A DNA stretch of 61,399 bases from a bacterium (GCA_016721565.1 JADKHW010000013.1:1-61399); one strand, 5' to 3'; shown: positions 17,277 to 25,711, numbered from the stretch's first letter. The notes: generated by a model from the sequence alone, not told the origin. A program made the numbers and translations.

Positions 17277-17297
17277 TGTTCAACAAACAACTTCATG

Positions 17298-18929
17298 TTA
17301 GTTATCCGACGGGCCGCTGACTTGCAGTTGCTTCAAGGCTTCATCATTGATCGTGATATCCGCGTTGGCGCGCAAGTCGGCAAGCGTTTTGTCAATTGCT
17401 TCAAGCTGCTTTTGTTGTTCTATGTATGACTTAATTCCTGGCGTGACTTCGGCCAGCGTTTGCTTCGTGCCCGGTTCACGTTCCACGAGTCGCATGACGA
17501 CAAAGCCGTCCGACCCGGCCAGCGGCGGGAAGCAACTTCCGATTGTCATCGTGTCTAATTGCGCCGCGAGTTCGTGCGGGAATTGGCTTCTGCTCGCCCA
17601 TTCACGCAAACCACCGCGATCTTTGAACTCGTCAATCGAGTACTGCTTGGCAATCCAAGTGAAATCCGCACCGGCTAAAACCTTCTCATAATCCGCTTGT
17701 GCTTCTTCCTGCGTTGCGCGCGTGATGATTGCGACGCGAACGCGGCCCGGCGTGACAAATTGATCCGGATTGGTGTCAAAGAATTTCTTGATTTCCGCAT
17801 CGCTGACTTTGATCGTCGGAGCCACAACTGATTGTAGGTATTGCACGATCATCAGCGAATCACGGAATTTATTAGCGTCGGCGTCCAAACGTGGATCTTC
17901 AACGTAAGCGCGCCTGCCCGCGATTTCCTTAAGCATCATCACCTGATACTGTTCATCCAGTGCTTCCCACAATACATTGTGATTGTCACGATCGCTACGG
18001 CCAACGATGCGATGCACATACTTGTTTTTCAAATCAGCCGCATTCTCTTCACGATTCTTGCCCACGCGCAAGACAACTTTCTTTGTTTCGTCAACGCCCA
18101 TCGTCATGTGAATCGGAATGGAATCCACCGCCGCCGAATCAACCCAAACCGGAATACCTGGAGCTTCTTGCGCGATGAATCCCTTGCGGAACTCCGCCCC
18201 CTTGTCGATCAACAATTGCTTGCGCAAAATTACTTTGACGCTATCGTAAATGCTCTCGTCTGCGGGCAAATATGCTTCGGCACGAACGACGGCCCATGTG
18301 TTCCATAAGTACATTGGACCGAATAAATCACCCGGTGAACCGGTTTCTAATTGCCTTGAAAGGTCTTCCGGAATATCGTAAAGTGGAAAAACACCGGCAT
18401 CGCCGCCGACTGTTTTGAACTTGTCGATAGCAAAGCGCGATGAAAGCGAGGCCATCGAAACGCCTTGATGAATACTATCCGCAATTGCCGCCGATAAACT
18501 CGAATCCACCACACAAATCAACCGCAGCATAGCACGGCGGTAGTAACGCTCGAATCCTGCGCGGAGTTCACTTTCCGCCACATTGAAATCTTTAGGCTGG
18601 ATATCTTCCAGCAGCATTTGATAAGCCGCTGTTTCACGAAACCAATGCACCGCATCAACAACCGTCTTTTCCTGATCAATACCCAAAGCATAAGCATCTT
18701 GCAGGAGCAAACGGTTACTAATGAGCCTTTGCAATAACCTGTCAAGGCTGAAGTCGGATCGGCTCACTTCTTCGGACTGCGATGAGTGCAAGCGGCCTAG
18801 CTCTTCAGCCATCATATCTGTAGTAATCTGATCTCCGTTGATAGTTGCAACGACAACGGGTTCCTCCGCACGGGCCAAAGTCATCCAGGCGCAAAGAGCC
18901 AACAAGAGTATCATCATTCGAAACATCAT
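17298..18929 (-). CDS. SurA/PpiC-type periplasmic peptidyl-prolyl isomerase
   Basis: 543 residues with a signal peptide (ends LARA), an N-terminal SurA-like helical domain (ATINGDQITTDMMAEEL) and two parvulin-type regions. The C-terminal one (about 405-500) keeps the family pattern: VRVAIITRATQEEAQADYEKV, FTWIAKQYSIDEFKDRGGLREWA, and GFVVMRLVERE. The first (about 135-225, LICVVDSS ... DKFKTVGGDAGVFP) is degenerate. Its likely job is folding outer-membrane or multihaem proteins. It sits between two CsgG-like genes and the megacytochromes in one operon with gaps of 8 and 21 bases, so the barrel or the cytochromes are the probable clients. Confidence 0.88.
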   Translation of the reverse strand: MMFRMMILLLALCAWMTLARAEEPVVVATINGDQITTDMMAEELGRLHSSQSEEVSRSDFSLDRLLQRLISNRLLLQDAYALGIDQEKTVVDAVHWFRETAAYQMLLEDIQPKDFNVAESELRAGFERYYRRAMLRLICVVDSSLSAAIADSIHQGVSMASLSSRFAIDKFKTVGGDAGVFPLYDIPEDLSRQLETGSPGDLFGPMYLWNTWAVVRAEAYLPADESIYDSVKVILRKQLLIDKGAEFRKGFIAQEAPGIPVWVDSAAVDSIPIHMTMGVDETKKVVLRVGKNREENAADLKNKYVHRIVGRSDRDNHNVLWEALDEQYQVMMLKEIAGRRAYVEDPRLDADANKFRDSLMIVQYLQSVVAPTIKVSDAEIKKFFDTNPDQFVTPGRVRVAIITRATQEEAQADYEKVLAGADFTWIAKQYSIDEFKDRGGLREWASRSQFPHELAAQLDTMTIGSCFPPLAGSDGFVVMRLVEREPGTKQTLAEVTPGIKSYIEQQKQLEAIDKTLADLRANADITINDEALKQLQVSGPSDN

Positions 18930-18937
18930 GAGTAGAA

Positions 18938-20014
18938 TTAGTTTAGTGGTTGGTCGAACTTGCGGCGGACCACGCGCAGACCATCGACCGCGTCTTCAAT
19001 CATATCGAGTGCCAACACCGCAGGGCTGTGAACAACACCCGTTTCAAAAAGTCCTTTTCTGGAATCCCCGCTTCGTTCCACATGGCTCGCCCAGACAACG
19101 ATATTGCGACGCGGATCAATCATGCGCAGTTCAATCGCCGCTTCCGGACTGCTGCCGAGCATGGCACTGCGCGCTTCTGTTAGCTTGCTTATTGTTCCCG
19201 TCACCACCAATGTGACGCCAAGACTATCCGCGAGCATTTTGCTCACCGTGTTGACCGATTGTCCGTGGCGAAGGTCTTCGCATTGCAGCATGACGTTGCG
19301 AACACGGCCCGGATCGATGACGTTGAAACCACGGCGAACAAGCGATGTAACCAGAAAGTTGCCCACCATCTCCCCAGCAAAGGCAACTTCAGATTCATCG
19401 ACAGGCGGAATAACGGCGATCGGCGAACAGGCAATCAATTCTTTCTTCTCACGGCCTGCAACCATCAGATCGCTGACAAACGTGCGTTGCGGTCTGGCTT
19501 TAAGTCTGAGCGTCGCAAATAATTTCTTGGTTGCAGACTTTGCCATCTTGCGATAGCTGTCATGCACCGGTTTGGAGATCAGCGCTTCTTCCCCACTACC
19601 AGAGAGTGAAACGCAATTATCCCAAACAATCTTCGAGTCGCCCGCTCTCAGCAGGCGCGCGCAAACTGAAACTTCTGAAAACGTCGAATCCAAAGTGAAG
19701 CTGTGAATTGTGCCCGTCAGTATAAATTGTGCGTTCAGCGAATCGCCGATCGCATGAACTTCCGATTCAATAGGTGTCGCAGTGTTGCGAACGCGAAGAT
19801 TCCGCAGCACATTGCCGAGCGAATCTGCTCCGATAACTTCGAATCCCCGTTTGACCAATTGTTCGCGAGCGAATTGTTCAAACATCACTTTACCCAATTC
19901 CGTTGAATTGGGATCGGCGAACGGAAGCAGTGCAATTCTATCTGCGGCAACTACCGACGTCACACAGATCAAAAGAGCAAACAGTCCCCCAGCTATGGAG
20001 CATTGCGCAGACAT
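18938..20014 (-). CDS. Tandem CsgG/LpoB-like domain protein
   Basis: 358-residue exported protein with a signal sequence (ends TSVVAA) and two copies of a CsgG/LpoB-like alpha/beta domain. Copy one (about 25-170): RIALLPFADPNSTELGKVM, LVKRGFEVIGADSLGNVLR, DSLNAQFILTGTI. Copy two (about 195-350): IAVIPPVDESEVAFAGEMV, LVRRGFNVIDPGRVRNVML, DSLGVTLVVTGTI. In known proteins this fold forms the CsgG secretion pore or activates penicillin-binding proteins from the periplasm. I see no CsgG pore-forming segment, so a structural or assembly role is more likely. ATG overlaps the upstream stop by one base. Confidence 0.8.
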   Translation of the reverse strand: MSAQCSIAGGLFALLICVTSVVAADRIALLPFADPNSTELGKVMFEQFAREQLVKRGFEVIGADSLGNVLRNLRVRNTATPIESEVHAIGDSLNAQFILTGTIHSFTLDSTFSEVSVCARLLRAGDSKIVWDNCVSLSGSGEEALISKPVHDSYRKMAKSATKKLFATLRLKARPQRTFVSDLMVAGREKKELIACSPIAVIPPVDESEVAFAGEMVGNFLVTSLVRRGFNVIDPGRVRNVMLQCEDLRHGQSVNTVSKMLADSLGVTLVVTGTISKLTEARSAMLGSSPEAAIELRMIDPRRNIVVWASHVERSGDSRKGLFETGVVHSPAVLALDMIEDAVDGLRVVRRKFDQPLN

Positions 20015-20583
20015 TAAGATAACAGCGATTTCACAAGCTTGCGCACGGCACGCAGCACCGCATCGCCGCGCGAGGATTCACCGACACCCATCATGCGCGA
20101 AAGAGACCCCGGTCCGCCGAGCGAAACGGCAGCCGACCAAACCGTGTTACCGGTTTGGCAATCTACCATGCGCGCATCAATGCTCACGACGTTAGATGAG
20201 TTCGAACGGCCTGCAAGCTGTGCCGCTTCACCAACCGAACCGAAGATGACTGCCTGCACACCGAGCGAATCGGACATTGTCTTGAGACCTTTCAAATCAA
20301 GCTCGCCTGCTTTTGTCTGACCTATATCGCGAATGATGCGCGCGGTTTCACCCGGCTCAACGACATCAAATGCTTGTGCCGCGAGCAATTCCGTGATGAA
20401 TAACCGCGTTGCGTAGCCCGCGACACCTTGCTCAGTAGAGAGATTCTCAAAATTCACAACGGCCACGCGTTCCACCATGCCAAAATCGTACTCAGGATGA
20501 ATAAACACCGTCGCGCGTTGTGCCGCGCAGCCCGATAAGAGTGCAATTGCGGCAAGTAGGATAGTATATCTGATTACTGTCAT
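20014..20583 (-). CDS. CsgG/LpoB-like lipoprotein
   Basis: 189 residues counted from ATG 20583, where a proper lipoprotein signal begins; the lipobox LLSGC predicts lipid attachment at Cys19. The 30 codons open upstream are ignored. The domain matches the LpoB/CsgG-like fold: ERVAVVNFENLSTEQGVAGYA, LLAAQAFDVVEPGETARII, LGVQAVIFGSVGEAA, DARMVDCQTGNTVWSAAVSLG. An outer-membrane periplasmic-face anchor is inferred. It is followed with a one-base overlap by the tandem CsgG-like gene and preceded by the barrel gene, and probably builds or stabilises the same envelope complex. Confidence 0.85.
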   Translation of the reverse strand: MTVIRYTILLAAIALLSGCAAQRATVFIHPEYDFGMVERVAVVNFENLSTEQGVAGYATRLFITELLAAQAFDVVEPGETARIIRDIGQTKAGELDLKGLKTMSDSLGVQAVIFGSVGEAAQLAGRSNSSNVVSIDARMVDCQTGNTVWSAAVSLGGPGSLSRMMGVGESSRGDAVLRAVRKLVKSLLS

Positions 20584-20611
20584 GGCTATGGCAAACGGTT
20601 GAGTTACTTGC

Positions 20612-22687
20612 TTAGAAGCGCGTGAATAGCGAAAGCCGTCCCGAGGATGACGTGTTATCGCCTTCACGCTCATTTAATGAATATGATGCAGAAATTTCAG
20701 TACGTAGTGACCAATTATAAACGAGCTGGAGCGAATACTGATTTGCATTCTCGGTCTGGCTGCTCTCAATGCGGTTGAAAGCGCCGCCCAACGAGATCTT
20801 GTACGTCGGCGTCCATGACACGATGCCGTCGTAAGAGCGGTCTTCGCGAACGGGATCCGTGGTCATGGTCGTGTTACCGACCATGCTAATGGTATTCGTC
20901 AAGCGGTAGCTCAAGCGTGCCCCGACCGACGTTTGATACTTGCGCACAGCAGAGATGCGGGCCGAGCGCGTTTCATAGCGATACGTTACGGAGATCTGCG
21001 ACCTGTCCGTCGGTTCGCCTTCAAAATTGTTGTTGATCGAGCGTGAAAAGACTTTGTCACCCGTGTCGAACCGTTCGTCTTCCGAATAAGCGAACTGCGA
21101 CGTGACTCGCAACGCAGGTAAGACCAGTGTGCGCAATTCAAGCCTGCTGCGATCACCGCGCCGGATGCGCGTTTCACCAGCTTGTTCCTCAGTGCGGTCA
21201 ATTGTCGCGGCGGTGCTGACTGATTTACTCCATTGCGATCTTAGTACTGCGCCGGCGGCGGAGCTGTACGTGAACTCTTCGTCTGTATCGGTGTAGTTCG
21301 TACGTGACCATTGATATCGCACGGCCAAGTCCATCATTCGCGCCGGATCAAATCGCATCGACGTCTGCGCCGCATCTTCCTGCCGCGCAAGTGTGGAGAG
21401 CGACGCGCTCTGTCTGACTGCATCACCGGAAACGTCCCAGCTTACCCACTTTGAGGGGCGGAATTGCAAACGTGCCGAACCGCGCTGATCCGTTGTGCGT
21501 TCATTGCCCGTAATATCCGTGCGCGTTATCAATCCACGAATTTCCGTAACGTCAACCGGAGTATTCAGCAACTGCGGAGAAACTGTCAGCTTGATGTAGC
21601 GTGTTTGAATCTGAGTGAAGGCAAACTCGTAGCGCAAAAACAGTGTACTGAACGGCGCTCCGATATTGGTTGCAACCGGGTTCCAGTTCAGGTTATCGGA
21701 ACTCTGCCAAATTGACCAAGTCAGTGGCAAAGCGGCCAATGAATCAACGTACAAATGCAAATGGTCAATCGCAACCGTCTGGCCGAAATCGAGGCCGAAA
21801 TTGTGGGACATACCATTCACAAGGTCGTAATCTTGCCCCGCCGCCACGTCAACCAGACCATCCACGAGGGGAGGAGCCGTCTCCAGGGCATCAAACTCCG
21901 GTGAGGGGTCGGCCAAGTATAGACCTGTCGCCGCCTGCAAAGCCACCAGCGGCTCGCCCGTTATGGTCGAATTGTCTTTGTCCACGCGGGACGAGACGTT
22001 GTAGCTCGTGGAGAAATTCACAAGCTGCCGGGCCAGCGATTTGGAGTAGTCAAACCGGCCGCTGTGACTGCGCGATACCCGGTCCAAATTCGTGTCAACG
22101 TTGCGAGTCAATTGATCCGAGTATTCGTAATTGACATACAATGTGCGATTGCTATAATTTCCTCCCGCCGCTAACGACCTTGTCCAGGTGTTGTAGCCGA
22201 TCAATTCAAGCTCGTTGGTGTTCTTAGCCCAGCTTGAAGACGCAAAAAGACGAGGCAAGCTCGTCCATGTCGTTTGACCATATGCTGAGGCTGATCCGGC
22301 CGTCAGCTTTGTCGTTCCAAGTTCGTCGCGGTCGGCTCGGTATGACCCGTCACCGCGAAGGTCTAAGAACGGAGTTGACCAGTTTATCGCCCCTGAGGGT
22401 CGGAACTCTGTGGTCCAATAGTACGGATCATTGCCTGTTCGGCTTTGCAGATGCCTGTAAAGGCCGCTGAGGGAGTACCGAATATTACCTGTAGGCTGAC
22501 CCGAAGTGTAAAGCGTGTACTGCTGATCGAGAGAATTTGACTTGACGTTATCAATATCTGCACTTGATGCACTACCAGTGATTGTGCCGCCCCAATCGGC
22601 ACGCGCTTCAGGCATCGTTAGCACCATAAGGGCCACGGTAGTGAAGCTATAAACAGCGATAGTAATATGTTTTAATATGGCTCGCAT
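20612..22687 (-). CDS. Large outer-membrane beta-barrel with an F5/8C-like domain
   Basis: 691 residues with a signal peptide (ends EARA). Most of the chain alternates aromatic and polar residues as in outer-membrane strands (QYTLYTSGQPTGNIRYSLSG, RTLYVNYEYSDQ, YNWSLRTEISASYSL) and ends in Phe (SLFTRF), the usual assembly signal. Residues about 300-392 (DFGQTVAIDHLHLYVDS, WSIWQSSDNLNWNPV, TRYIKLTVSP) resemble a galactose-binding-like F5/8 type C domain embedded in a loop. It heads an operon with CsgG-like, foldase and megacytochrome genes, so a porin that inserts or holds cytochromes across the outer membrane is a good hypothesis. It is not clearly an MtrB homologue. Confidence 0.8.
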   Translation of the reverse strand: MRAILKHITIAVYSFTTVALMVLTMPEARADWGGTITGSASSADIDNVKSNSLDQQYTLYTSGQPTGNIRYSLSGLYRHLQSRTGNDPYYWTTEFRPSGAINWSTPFLDLRGDGSYRADRDELGTTKLTAGSASAYGQTTWTSLPRLFASSSWAKNTNELELIGYNTWTRSLAAGGNYSNRTLYVNYEYSDQLTRNVDTNLDRVSRSHSGRFDYSKSLARQLVNFSTSYNVSSRVDKDNSTITGEPLVALQAATGLYLADPSPEFDALETAPPLVDGLVDVAAGQDYDLVNGMSHNFGLDFGQTVAIDHLHLYVDSLAALPLTWSIWQSSDNLNWNPVATNIGAPFSTLFLRYEFAFTQIQTRYIKLTVSPQLLNTPVDVTEIRGLITRTDITGNERTTDQRGSARLQFRPSKWVSWDVSGDAVRQSASLSTLARQEDAAQTSMRFDPARMMDLAVRYQWSRTNYTDTDEEFTYSSAAGAVLRSQWSKSVSTAATIDRTEEQAGETRIRRGDRSRLELRTLVLPALRVTSQFAYSEDERFDTGDKVFSRSINNNFEGEPTDRSQISVTYRYETRSARISAVRKYQTSVGARLSYRLTNTISMVGNTTMTTDPVREDRSYDGIVSWTPTYKISLGGAFNRIESSQTENANQYSLQLVYNWSLRTEISASYSLNEREGDNTSSSGRLSLFTRF

Positions 22688-22752
22688 CGGAGCTTTTAGA
22701 ATAGAATCAACGAGTGTTGTCGTTCGTCATCATTTATCTGTCACATCGATGG

Positions 22753-22802
22753 GCAAAAAGAAGGACCGAGGGATGCGATATAGAGCGTCGCAATCGGTCC
22801 TT
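22753..22802 (-). terminator. Terminator or attenuator ahead of the barrel operon
   Basis: A 9-bp perfect stem (AAGGACCGA at 22761-22769 with TCGGTCCTT at 22794-22802) encloses a second shorter pairing. On the minus strand it is followed by CTTTTTG. It lies 65 bases before the barrel start. It ends the NHL/OmcS-like transcript or acts as a leader attenuator for the barrel operon. Confidence 0.75.
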
Positions 22803-23001
22803 GCCAAAATTTGCGGTGTGCTGCCGATGAAGACAGATCAAGGTGCTACGAACTAACAAAGAACTTCATTTCGAAAAGTATCCCGCGACCCCCCGGACAG
22901 AACTGGGGAGAAGCAAAACCGAGGGGCCGCGGTCTAACGAACGAATTCAAGGACCTACAAACAGATTGATCGCAAGCATCAATCAGACGAACGATTCAAT
23001 C
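22803..23001. other. Non-coding spacer downstream of the OmcS-like gene
   Basis: Contains a 7-bp inverted repeat at 22964-22984 (GATTGAT, seven-base loop, ATCAATC) directly after the OmcS-like stop, with only a weak T-run on the minus strand. The rest is GC-rich and unassigned. Confidence 0.5.
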
Positions 23002-24066
23002 TTAGAACGGATTGTGATCGTTCTTATCTTTGTTGTGGCACTTGTTACAAAGCGAACGCTGGTTCGGGCTGTTGTAAGTCTGCGGCATAACATACGAGCT
23101 GGATTCAACACCGTCATCATGGAACCACGTGATGTTGAAGTCCCAACGACCGCTGTTCTGAGCGGAAGTCGCGTGGGCACGGTGGCAGCTGATGCAGCTA
23201 ACCTTCGAGTTGTTATCCGGACCGGCGGTCCAATCCATCGTCATTTCGGGATCTTCAAACGGAACGTCAGCGATGTAAGCCGTCGCATGCGTACCGCCGA
23301 TTTGATTCATCGTACCAGCATACAGATCATAGATGTTGATGATCGCGGAACTCATGCCAACACCACTGGGGTGACGATATTGCACGTCGTTGTTGTGGAA
23401 GTTGCCATGGCAGTTCGAGCACCAAGCGCTCATGCCGCTCTTGTACGCATTGTGCAGAACATCAGATTCTGGTGTCGAAGCTTCAATCGAAATACCGTCA
23501 ACGACCGGGGCAGCCTGCGTGTAGTTGAAGTTACCGGCTTCTGCATGGTCGCCAGCGCCGTAAAGCAAACGGAAGTTTGCGTTGCCGTGCGGGTCATGGC
23601 AGCTGGTGCAGCTCAACGATGAAGCAGGATACGCACCACCCGGGGAAACCGGATTCAAAGCGTCAACCACCGTGCCACGGCTCGGCGAAATCACAGTGTG
23701 ACCTGCGCGCCAACCCGGAATCGGAGAAAGGTGACCGTTACGACCGTCATTGATGTTGTCTTCCGTCAAGAAGGCAAAGTTACCCGGGCCGCGTTCTGCC
23801 GGCGGTGCCATCGGGTCAGTGCCCCACACCGCGCCGCGGCTGGTAGCATGGCAAGACAAGCAAAGGTCGGTCGCATTTGCGTAGTTCAGCAAATACGGGT
23901 AGCCGGTGCCGGTCGGATCGATTAAAGCGTTGTTGCCATTCGTATTGTGCATCGTGTGGCAACCTGAGCAACGGGCAACACCTTCATCATGGAAGGCAAG
24001 AGCGTTACTTACTTGCAGGCAAATCATTGCTGCAAAAGCAAGAACGAGAAATACAGACCGTCTCAT
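23002..24066 (-). CDS. OmcS-like six-haem c-type cytochrome
   Basis: 354 residues with a signal peptide (ends NALA) and six CXXCH sites: CSGCH, CLSCH, CTSCH, CSNCH, CISCH, CNKCH. The order and surroundings follow Geobacter OmcS, as I recall its sequence: FHDEGVARCSGCHTMHN near the mature N-terminus, PGGAYPASSLSCTSCHDPHG, KSGMSAWCSNCHGNFHN, an RHPSGVG turn, VPFEDP, SCISCHRAHATS and a C-terminal RSLCNKCHNKD. OmcS polymerises into micrometre-long extracellular filaments. The protein is about 50 residues shorter than OmcS. ATG 24066 has a GGAGGT ribosome site at 24072-24077. The NHL gene lies 106 bases upstream. Confidence 0.92.
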   Translation of the reverse strand: MRRSVFLVLAFAAMICLQVSNALAFHDEGVARCSGCHTMHNTNGNNALIDPTGTGYPYLLNYANATDLCLSCHATSRGAVWGTDPMAPPAERGPGNFAFLTEDNINDGRNGHLSPIPGWRAGHTVISPSRGTVVDALNPVSPGGAYPASSLSCTSCHDPHGNANFRLLYGAGDHAEAGNFNYTQAAPVVDGISIEASTPESDVLHNAYKSGMSAWCSNCHGNFHNNDVQYRHPSGVGMSSAIINIYDLYAGTMNQIGGTHATAYIADVPFEDPEMTMDWTAGPDNNSKVSCISCHRAHATSAQNSGRWDFNITWFHDDGVESSSYVMPQTYNSPNQRSLCNKCHNKDKNDHNPF

Positions 24067-24093
24067 TAGAGACCTCCTTAAACAACAGATAGT

Positions 24094-24111
24094 CATCTCA
24101 TCAGAGAGATG
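24094..24111 (-). other. Small hairpin in the OmcS-like leader
   Basis: CATCTC pairs with GAGATG around a six-base loop, between the NHL stop and the ribosome site of the OmcS-like gene. Possible processing or mRNA-stability element; weak evidence. Confidence 0.35.
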
Positions 24112-24172
24112 TGTTACGAATTGATTTTTGATATTTTGGGGCATATGTGAAAAGTGGTACATCCATCCGCGC

Positions 24173-25207
24173 TCATGATCCACTCACGACAGGCGCATTC
24201 CGGAAAATAACCGACTGAATTCGATTGCTATAAATCTGACCAACTAACATCGTTCCATCACTGCTACATACAAGACTTGTCGGGTGATAGAACCAACCCT
24301 CCGCCAATCCCGCTCCGCCGACTTCGCGGAGGAAATTTCCTTCTTCATTGTAGAACTCAATCAAGTGGCGGTGCTTGTCCAAAACAACATACTCACCGGC
24401 GGCATTCAAACAACATGCGTTTGGAAAACTAAGTTCTGTCGGACCGCCGCCGGGGACACCGAAAATCCGAATCAACTTTCCGTTCAAATCAACGCGCGCT
24501 ACTTGACCAACCATCGGCAGCGGGATTAGCATCTCATTGCCGACAACTGTGAAATTACCGATCATCGGAGTATTGCGCGTCTCTTCGTCTACTTCCGTGA
24601 AGATCGGGAAGGTGCGCTGAAATTCGCCGGATGTGTTATACACATAAATCCGTGCCGGTTCGGCAACGGCGACATACAAGTTGTTGTCAGCATCAAATGC
24701 GAAACCCGCCGGTGTGATTTTCGAACCGTTGGCTTCGAGATCCAAATAGTTCAAAAAGTCACCGTTGTAATCAAAAACCGCAAGCGTATGCTGGCGTGTG
24801 TCGCCCATAACAAAAATCCGCCCCAGTGAATCCACGGCAAGCTGCTGTGGAGTGCTAAGGCGGTCACGGGTCGAAAACTCAAAACTGAAACGGCGCTGGG
24901 AATCAAAGATCGCGATACGCGAAGTCGAACCGTCAGCGATAAATATGTCGCCCGAATGCGAATCAACATACAGACCCGTCGGCTGCGGCGCTGACTTGTC
25001 GCCCGCTGGATAGCGCATTGTGACTGCGATATCATAAGCCTGTTCAGCGGCGATTCCATCGCCAACTAAAAAGCAGGCAACAATAACACACGCAACCGAT
25101 ATACTACGGTATCCAAAGCGTGTTCTGTTATGTTCCCTGCGAGTCTTCATTGCCAATTTTAAGACTGCGCTTGCGAACGACAGCGTCGTGCGCTCACCCA
25201 GTTCCAT
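24173..25207 (-). CDS. NHL-repeat beta-propeller, exported
   Basis: 344 residues with an exported N-terminus (SISVACVIVACFLVGDGIAA) and six NHL-like blades: PTGLYVDSHSGDIFIADGSTSRIAIFD, PQQLAVDSLGRIFVMGD, PAGFAFDADNNLYVAVAEPARIYVY, NFTVVGNEMLIPLPM, NACCLNAAGEYVVLDKHRHLIEFY, TSLVCSSDGTMLVGQIYSNRI. A six-bladed propeller in the periplasm or outside is inferred, probably for protein or glycan binding. From memory, NHL genes neighbour omcS in Geobacter too, so a role in cytochrome filament export or assembly is plausible. ATG 25150 (before MKTRREH) would give a normal signal peptide and may be the true start. Confidence 0.85.
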   Translation of the reverse strand: MELGERTTLSFASAVLKLAMKTRREHNRTRFGYRSISVACVIVACFLVGDGIAAEQAYDIAVTMRYPAGDKSAPQPTGLYVDSHSGDIFIADGSTSRIAIFDSQRRFSFEFSTRDRLSTPQQLAVDSLGRIFVMGDTRQHTLAVFDYNGDFLNYLDLEANGSKITPAGFAFDADNNLYVAVAEPARIYVYNTSGEFQRTFPIFTEVDEETRNTPMIGNFTVVGNEMLIPLPMVGQVARVDLNGKLIRIFGVPGGGPTELSFPNACCLNAAGEYVVLDKHRHLIEFYNEEGNFLREVGGAGLAEGWFYHPTSLVCSSDGTMLVGQIYSNRIQSVIFRNAPVVSGS

Positions 25208-25511
25208 TTTTCTTTAAGCTTTAGCGCGTAATCTGACTCTGTTTGTCAGGTTTGCTACAGACTTCCGCGTGCTCAAGCTTGGTGCAAAGATACCATATAG
25301 GACGAGAAAACGCAACGTGGCTCGTTTGCATGAACCAAACGGTGTTTTGGTGAACTGATTTCTGCTAAACGCTTGAATTAACTTGCGAAAGATTTCACAA
25401 AAGGTTGAAAAGGGTCAGTGACAATAGTGAAGATACGAATTTATACGGAGGCACACGATAAGTTGGGCCTCCTTGTCATATTTGCACTGTGCAATTCAAC
25501 CAAAATTTCCA

Positions 25512-25527
25512 TGTGAAAAAATTCACA
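25512..25527. promoter_or_regulatory. CRP/FNR-type palindromic operator
   Basis: TGTGAAAAAATTCACA is a perfect inverted repeat and fits TGTGA-N6-TCACA, the consensus of CRP-type regulators. It lies 185 bases upstream of hemC and 305 upstream of the NHL gene. The regulator is not in the window. Confidence 0.55.
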
Positions 25528-25603
25528 CTAAGTCTCTGTGTTTACAACAACCAAATCAGTACTGTTTAATAAGATATTATTTGTCCTATTTGATATTGAG
25601 TTC

Positions 25604-25636
25604 TTCTGTGACTTTGCTACATGACGTTTCTGTGAC
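25604..25636 (+). promoter_or_regulatory. Direct repeats TTCTGTGAC upstream of hemC
   Basis: TTCTGTGAC occurs at 25604-25612 and again at 25628-25636, 24 bases apart (a little over two helical turns). A spacing like this often marks tandem response-regulator sites. The response regulator at 37696 in the same operon would be a natural candidate; this is inference. Confidence 0.4.
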
Positions 25637-25711
25637 AATTGCGTGACACTCATTTGTGCTCGGTTAGTTACTTTGAGCATCAAAAGATTGCCAAAATAAC
25701 GGAACAGACAC

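Larger units (their letters stand above)
25208..25711. promoter_or_regulatory. Divergent promoter region of the cytochrome and haem operons
   Basis: 504 bases without a gene between two divergent operons. AT-rich from about 25490 to 25690. It contains the TGTGA/TCACA palindrome and the two TTCTGTGAC direct repeats listed separately. I could not assign -35/-10 boxes with confidence. There is no sign of a GEMM riboswitch core. Confidence 0.6.

Noticed and set aside
22843..23622. 259-residue open frame antisense to the OmcS-like gene
   Set aside because: Val/Arg-rich shadow of a well-supported cytochrome; no homology signal or ribosome site.
25208..25711. GEMM (cyclic dinucleotide) riboswitch controlling the cytochromes, as in Geobacter
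   Set aside because: I looked in the leaders of the NHL, OmcS-like and barrel genes and of hemC and found no GEMM core or tetraloop-receptor pattern.
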